DNA from: Chloroflexota bacterium | Lineage (GTDB): Bacteria; Chloroflexota; Anaerolineae; Anaerolineales; UBA11579 | Length of the DNA: 56,817 bases | Direction: 5' to 3' | Assembly (NCBI GenBank): GCA_018662365.1 | Contig: JABJGH010000060.1 | Coordinates: 1 to 56,817 of the forward strand | In this document: positions 52,952-56,817 of the stretch, in pieces | Position numbering within the stretch: position 1 is the first letter of the stretch | Layout: each line of letters begins with the position of its first letter | Notes under the pieces: generated by a model | The model's database searches: none | What the model was told of the DNA's origin: nothing | What the model saw: the letters and a program-made list of their open reading frames with translations, nothing else | Program-made: the position numbers and the translations under genes

Positions 52952-54166
52952 TTATTCTTTTTTGGGTGGAGCCTTTTTCTTCGGCTTAGGCTTTGTCTTC
53001 GGTTTTGCTTTTGGTTTTGCTTTAGGTTTTGCCTTTGGTTTTTCTTCCTCCACAACCCCTGGTTCAGTTGGTGCTATCTCAATTGCGGGTTCTTTGCTTC
53101 CAGAAACCGGGGGGGGAGGGTAATCTCGAGTGCCGAAAACTGTGAAGATTACCGCACCTAATCCTACTGCTGCAACGATCACACTCACACCCCAGCCAAT
53201 AATATCCCAGAAAATAAAGTTCAAACTACTCACGAGGAACATCAATGCAAATGTGCCAACCCCAGCTTGAACCGCATCTGTCCAGGTTTGGCCTAAAGCA
53301 CTGTTCAATCTCCGACCAAGTTCTTGTCCCATTGCAATCCATCCAAAGAATAACCCGACGAATAGCAATATGAGGAGTACTAGACTAACCGGAGAAAGGA
53401 TGATCGTGATAGCTAAGATCACCATCATAGGGAATATTACGATCAAAGTTAGAATGCCTAATCCACCTGACACCATGGGTTGAGTGGAGATCACATTTGA
53501 AACCCTATTTGCATGTTTGGGAACAAAGAGAACCAAGAGGATCGCCACCGCTGATACTGCGAATGTCCTAAACATGTACCACATGAATTGCGTGATTGGA
53601 TAGAGGGCATTGGATACCGAGTCGAAAAATCTTTCCACTGGGTTTGAAGGTAGATCGGGGATTGTGGGAATATAGGGTAAGTCCGGTAGTTCTGGAAGTT
53701 CAGGCAATTCTGGCAGCTCGATATCAGGAATTTGAGTGATCTGTCCGTTATTGATCCGGAACGCTGTCGATTCGGAAATGATCTGTCCTAAAATTACTGC
53801 ACCACTGCTTTTCTTGAGCAGGGTTCCTGGAGCAATCAGATCGCCTTTTATTATGGAGGTCTCATATAAATTCATGATTCCACCTATGGCGATTACGTCA
53901 CCAGCGATTTCACCCGCTGAAGAAATATTTCCTCCAAAGGATACAATATCGCCACTAATAAAGGAGCCTTCCTCTAAGGTAATCACCCCACCGAAAATGA
54001 TGAGACTTCCGTTTAATATTTCCCCTTCGTCGAGGCTATATGTGCCGCCAAAAACAACTTGATCATCAAATAATGGGGAATATTCATCCTTTGCACTTGC
54101 TGCCCCTGGAAGAACCAGGGATAGGATCAGTATTAATAAGACTACGATCTTTTTTGATTTTTTCAT
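52952..54166 (-). CDS. Exported polymer-forming (bactofilin-like) multi-pass membrane protein
   Basis: The 404-residue protein has a signal sequence ending near SAKDE. A short beta-helix region (about 35-135) follows, with repeats of the type GSLIIFGGVITLEEGSFISGDIVSFGGNI, as in the polymer-forming/bactofilin family. Next come an acidic Pro/Leu linker (LPELPELPELPDLP), four or so membrane helices (about 195-345), and a tail of repeated Lys-Pro-Ala (KPKAKPK). Unlike cytosolic bactofilins, the repeat region is outside the membrane. It overlaps the preceding gene by ATGA and belongs to an ECF sigma operon. Confidence 0.82.
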   Translation of the reverse strand: MKKSKKIVVLLILILSLVLPGAASAKDEYSPLFDDQVVFGGTYSLDEGEILNGSLIIFGGVITLEEGSFISGDIVSFGGNISSAGEIAGDVIAIGGIMNLYETSIIKGDLIAPGTLLKKSSGAVILGQIISESTAFRINNGQITQIPDIELPELPELPELPDLPYIPTIPDLPSNPVERFFDSVSNALYPITQFMWYMFRTFAVSAVAILLVLFVPKHANRVSNVISTQPMVSGGLGILTLIVIFPMMVILAITIILSPVSLVLLILLFVGLFFGWIAMGQELGRRLNSALGQTWTDAVQAGVGTFALMFLVSSLNFIFWDIIGWGVSVIVAAVGLGAVIFTVFGTRDYPPPPVSGSKEPAIEIAPTEPGVVEEEKPKAKPKAKPKAKPKTKPKPKKKAPPKKE

Positions 54167-54621
54167 TGTGAAACTCCTTGCTGAACAATAACTTTTCTAA
54201 TGGTAGAGGTCCAAAAACCGAACAAAAGTACAAAACCGGCGATAATATTCATCCACCATGAGGAGGGTAATAACCCCGGGATAGTTTTAATAATCGAACC
54301 AATCACGCCACCTAACATTTTTAGGTAAATAATTAATTTTGAGAAAATAGCGACCACACCCACAAATGCTTCACTAGTGCTTGAACTTTCCGGGAAATTA
54401 AGAACGCCGATGATACCCAAGATGATTAATGCGGTGATCGCGTTAATACCTACGAATATCCAAGCTTGACGCCGCTGTTCGATCTTGCGTTGGTCTTCTA
54501 ATCGCATTTTCCAACGATTAGTGAAACCGGGCTTTGGCCCGATCTCCTTAGAATTTTTTATTGTGAATTCAATTTCTTGCCAAGTTGATTCTAGTAGGCG
54601 TTCATTAAATTGTTTGTTCAT
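54163..54621 (-). CDS. Membrane protein in ECF sigma operon, candidate anti-sigma factor
   Basis: The start is the ATG at 54619-54621 (MNKQFNERLL), preceded by GAGAGGA; it overlaps the sigma gene by 17 bp. The 152-residue protein has a soluble charged N-terminal part (about 1-55) and two or three membrane helices (about 55-145). It has no zinc-binding anti-sigma motif. Its size, coupling to the sigma gene and topology are those expected of an anti-sigma factor; the function is inferred. Confidence 0.7.
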   Translation of the reverse strand: MNKQFNERLLESTWQEIEFTIKNSKEIGPKPGFTNRWKMRLEDQRKIEQRRQAWIFVGINAITALIILGIIGVLNFPESSSTSEAFVGVVAIFSKLIIYLKMLGGVIGSIIKTIPGLLPSSWWMNIIAGFVLLFGFWTSTIRKVIVQQGVSQ

Positions 54622-55195
54622 TTTGGGTCCTCTCAAAGGTTGTACTTTCTTCTTGCATTTCTAGCCATTCTGATGCTAATTCTTTTCTTGCCCTGTGCAG
54701 CCTACTCTTCACTGCACTATTGGATAAGGAAAGACTATTGGCGATTTCATCATAAGAGTAGTCATACCAATATCGTAAAATTACTGCCGATCTATCTTTC
54801 GGATTTAAAATGTCTAATAATTCCATCACTTTTTCTTTGTTTTCGCCCAACACCATTAGTCTGTCAATGCCCGGGTTATTATCCGAAATATCGGGTACCG
54901 GCATACTGTCATAAGAAAAAGTGGGCAATTTACGCCGACGGTGTTGGTCAATACAATAGTTAGAAGCGATTGTTAGCAGCCAAGTGGAGAATTTTCTCGA
55001 TGGGTCATAACGTTTAATCGCCTTATAAGCTCTGATAAAGGTTTCTTGAGCTGCATCTTCAGCATCGTTGGCATTACCTAGCATTCGATAACAAAGGTTA
55101 TGTACTGGCCTTTGAAAAACCTCTACCAATCTGGAAAAGGCTTCATCGTCCCCTTTTTGTGCTTTGGCTATCCACTCTGCCTCAGGTTGCAGCAA
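54605..55195 (-). CDS. ECF-type RNA polymerase sigma factor (first of two)
   Basis: The start is most likely the TTG at 55193-55195, seven bases after a GAGGAG element (196 residues). The longer frame begins with a TTG that lies inside that element. Sigma region 2 (about 25-95; EVFQRPVHNLCYRMLGNANDAEDAAQETFIRAYKAIKRYDP, then FSTWLLTIASNYCIDQHRRRK) and region 4 (about 125-185; LNPKDRSAVILRYWYDYSYDEIANSLSLSNSAVKSRLHRARKEL) are complete in outline. It resembles SigW/SigE-type envelope-stress factors. Two coupled membrane proteins follow. Confidence 0.94.
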   Translation of the reverse strand: MLQPEAEWIAKAQKGDDEAFSRLVEVFQRPVHNLCYRMLGNANDAEDAAQETFIRAYKAIKRYDPSRKFSTWLLTIASNYCIDQHRRRKLPTFSYDSMPVPDISDNNPGIDRLMVLGENKEKVMELLDILNPKDRSAVILRYWYDYSYDEIANSLSLSNSAVKSRLHRARKELASEWLEMQEESTTFERTQNEQTI

Positions 55196-55384
55196 GATTA
55201 TTCTCCTCAATCTTTCTATCTAACCTACTATACGAGATAAGTCATGATAGGTTGCAGAATTTATAGACGAATATTTTACGGATTAATGAATTATTTTTTA
55301 ATCGTAATTAATAAATAATAAAAATATCAATTGAACGAAAAAAAAGAATTTCCACTTGAATTATAACCAATGTTCAAATAGCGC

Positions 55385-55413
55385 TTGACAAATAAATTTT
55401 GACCGTATAAACT
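55385..55413 (+). promoter_or_regulatory. proS promoter candidate
   Basis: TTGACA (55385-55390) and TAAACT (55408-55413) are 17 bp apart. It lies about 200 bp upstream of proS, which leaves a long leader. Confidence 0.6.
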
Positions 55414-55500
55414 AGCCATCATGTATAAAGAAAGTTATTCAATTAATTTAACACCGGTACCTAGGCCGGCCTTTGGGCCGAAGTTTTTAAGTTCTAGGGC
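55414..55500 (+). promoter_or_regulatory. 5' part of the proS leader
   Basis: This part of the ~190-nt leader contains a GC-rich hairpin near 55463-55476 (CGGCC/GGCCG). An AGGGCA near 55496-55501 could pair with TGCCCT at 55554-55559, in competition with the downstream hairpin. It does not contain a T-box core and I cannot match it to a known riboswitch. Confidence 0.35.
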
Positions 55501-55614
55501 ATGAATACGCGGATAGATGATAAATACTATCCACCTGTAAATTATCAAACCTGTGCCCTGATCAGATCAGGGCATTTACACTTAAAGGAAGATTTTAGGA
55601 GAAGAGAAATATGA
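55501..55614 (+). CDS. Possible leader peptide of proS, with a Pro-Pro pair
   Basis: A 37-codon frame begins with ATG at 55501 and ends with TGA at 55612-55614, overlapping the proS start codon as ATGA. Residues 11 and 12 are both Pro (CCA CCT at 55531-55536). A ribosome that slows there for lack of prolyl-tRNA could change the leader structure, and the stop/start overlap could couple translation to proS. No good ribosome-binding site precedes it, so it may be a chance frame. Confidence 0.3.
   Translation: MNTRIDDKYYPPVNYQTCALIRSGHLHLKEDFRRREI
55554..55574 (+). promoter_or_regulatory. Hairpin in the proS leader
   Basis: A 9-bp stem (55554-55562 with 55566-55574) with a 3-nt loop lies 37 bp before proS. 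It is not followed by a T run, so it is not a standard terminator. Confidence 0.5.
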
Positions 55615-56817
55615 GAATGAGCCAAATGTTCAGTCAAACACTGAGAGAAGCACCTGCAGATGCAGAAATTGAAAGCCATAAATTATTAGTACGTTCAGGG
55701 TTTATCCGTCAATTAGGTGCTGGGGTTTATTCCTTGATGCCCCTCGCCATGCGAACAACAGTAAAAATAGAGAACATCATCCGAGAGGAAATGAATGCCA
55801 TCGGTGGACAGGAGATCTTGATGCCTGTAGTAAACCCCGCCGAGGTCTGGAAGGAAACCAATCGTTATTTTGAGGTCGGTGGCGAGATGAGCCGATTTAA
55901 GGATCGGAAGGGTGCCGACATGGTCTTGGCCATGACTCATGAAGAGGTTGTCACAGATCTGGTTCGCAAATTTGTGCAATCTTACAAACAAATGCCGATG
56001 CTGGTCTACCATATCCAAACCAAATGGCGAGACGATGCCCGTCCTCGTGCTGGTTTAATTCGTGTGCGTGAATTTACCATGAAAGATTCCTATAGTCTCG
56101 ATGTGGATGATGAAGGATTAGATAAACAATATCGAGCTCATTATCAGGCCTATTTCAATATTTTCAATCGTTGTAATTTGCCCTCTGTTTCAGTTTTAGC
56201 AGATGTGGGCATGATGGGCGGCAGTATGTCCCATGAATATATGTATATTACGCCAATTGGTGAGGATACATTATTAAATTGCAGTGAATGCGGTTATCTA
56301 GCTAATCGGCAAATTGCATTATTCAGAAAACCTGAACCTGAGGATGAAGCTCAAAAAGAATTAGAGAAGATCGCAACCCCTGATTCTAAAACCATAGCAG
56401 ATTTAGCAAAATTCTTGGACATCCCAGAAAGCAAGACCGCCAAAGCCATTTTCTTGGTTGCAACCATCACAGAGGGCACCGAGGATGTAGAAAAATTGGT
56501 ATTTGCCATCACCCGCGGTGACATGGACCTGAATGAAACAAAACTGGCAAATGCGATCAAATCCAAAGAACTCCGACCCGCAGAAGAATCTGAGATCGAA
56601 GCTGTTGGGGCAGTGCCTGGCTACGCCTCCCCGATCGGCATAAAAGACATTATTTTGGTTGTCGATGATCTTGCAGCAAAGTCCCCCAACCTGGTTGCAG
56701 GAGCCAATGATGCTGGTTTCCATTATCTCAACACCAATTATGGCCGAGATTATGAGGACGCGATCATCACCGATATTGTGGCTGCTGACGATGGGTATTC
56801 TTGCCCTGATTGTGGAC
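55611..56817 (+). CDS. proS: Prolyl-tRNA synthetase, 5' part (runs off the window)
   Basis: This frame is open to the right edge (402 codons seen, no stop). The protein starts MRMSQMFSQTLREAPADAEI, and a second Met at codon 3 is also possible; AGGAG lies upstream. It shows bacterial-type ProRS features: SHKLLVRSGFIRQLGAGVYSLMPLAMR in outline (motif 1 area), WKETNRYFEVGGEM, the motif 2 segment QTKWRDDARPRAGLIRVREFTMKDSYSLD in outline, and GGSMSHEYM. A YbaK-like editing insert begins near residue 225 (CSECGYLANRQIALF). Motif 3 and the anticodon domain lie outside the window. Confidence 0.95.
   Translation, partial: MRMSQMFSQTLREAPADAEIESHKLLVRSGFIRQLGAGVYSLMPLAMRTTVKIENIIREEMNAIGGQEILMPVVNPAEVWKETNRYFEVGGEMSRFKDRKGADMVLAMTHEEVVTDLVRKFVQSYKQMPMLVYHIQTKWRDDARPRAGLIRVREFTMKDSYSLDVDDEGLDKQYRAHYQAYFNIFNRCNLPSVSVLADVGMMGGSMSHEYMYITPIGEDTLLNCSECGYLANRQIALFRKPEPEDEAQKELEKIATPDSKTIADLAKFLDIPESKTAKAIFLVATITEGTEDVEKLVFAITRGDMDLNETKLANAIKSKELRPAEESEIEAVGAVPGYASPIGIKDIILVVDDLAAKSPNLVAGANDAGFHYLNTNYGRDYEDAIITDIVAADDGYSCPDCG

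Noticed and set aside
52952-53100. Lys-Pro-Ala repeats as a possible recent repeat expansion or mobile remnant.
   Set aside because: They are in frame, at the C-terminus of the polymer-forming protein, and of a kind common in basic tails.
55713-56723. Minus-strand frames opposite the right end.
   Set aside because: The plus strand carries an uninterrupted prolyl-tRNA synthetase frame that leaves the window.
1-56817. tRNA genes, insertion sequences, prophage genes, CRISPR arrays, integration sites.
   Set aside because: None found on reading both strands: no transposase or integrase motifs and no convincing T-arm or CCA sequences. A tRNA scan would be the decisive check.

Overview
This window looks like a stretch of core chromosome from a Chloroflexota bacterium, most likely of the class Anaerolineae. 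That placement is inferred from gene content, not from a search. Supporting signs are an AT-leaning genome, many lipoprotein-box and single-pass proteins with Thr/Pro-rich linkers, VanW, LysM-M23, polymer-forming and CAP-domain surface proteins, FtsZ without an adjacent dcw cluster, T-box control of serS, and an alpha-amylase/glycogen-synthase fusion. I see no insertion sequence, phage, CRISPR array, integrase or tRNA gene. Genes are densely packed and many adjacent pairs overlap by ATGA or TAATG.

Layout. Positions 1-70 hold the end of an OmpR-type response regulator, closed by a shared terminator. A leftward operon (6428 to 169) carries a Thr/Pro-rich membrane protein, three tandem M42 aminopeptidases, a solute-binding lipoprotein and a LysM-M23 hydrolase. 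Rightward genes follow: a PIG-L deacetylase, greA, lysS, a DM13 protein, and a T-box leader with serS and a DUF456 protein. Leftward again come HEAT and Trm112-like proteins, VanW, an unknown membrane protein, and an ftsZ group made of a TIM-barrel protein, ftsZ and two small unknown genes. A rightward block holds an NDUFA9-like reductase, then a GNAT plus NSAR/OSBS-type racemase pair, then a cyclase. argS with a FabL-like reductase and rpsT are leftward; era and a YhhN protein are rightward.

The second half contains YitT and a large membrane protein, a NarL-type histidine kinase, RNase P RNA (rnpB, minus strand), a PBP1-type lipoprotein, a YcaQ-type glycosylase, a CAP protein, a P1 peptidase with mgsA, a rhodanese, and the 1390-residue GH13-GT5 fusion. 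It continues with a DMT transporter, sodA with a ferredoxin, a PpiC/SurA-type foldase, rpsR-ssb-rpsF, a cytochrome c lipoprotein, AlaX, an SRAP/radical-SAM DNA-repair pair, two ECF sigma modules with small membrane partners and a polymer-forming membrane protein, and finally the 5' two thirds or more of proS, which runs off the right edge.

The main themes are translation (lysS, serS, argS, proS, alaX, rpsT, rpsR, rpsF, greA, era, rnpB), the cell envelope, peptide and amino-acid turnover, and DNA repair. The observations I would follow up first are the GH13-GT5 fusion, the three coupled M42 peptidases, the two unknown genes coupled to ftsZ, the SRAP/radical-SAM pair with an apparently leaderless promoter, and a possible Pro-Pro leader peptide overlapping the proS start.
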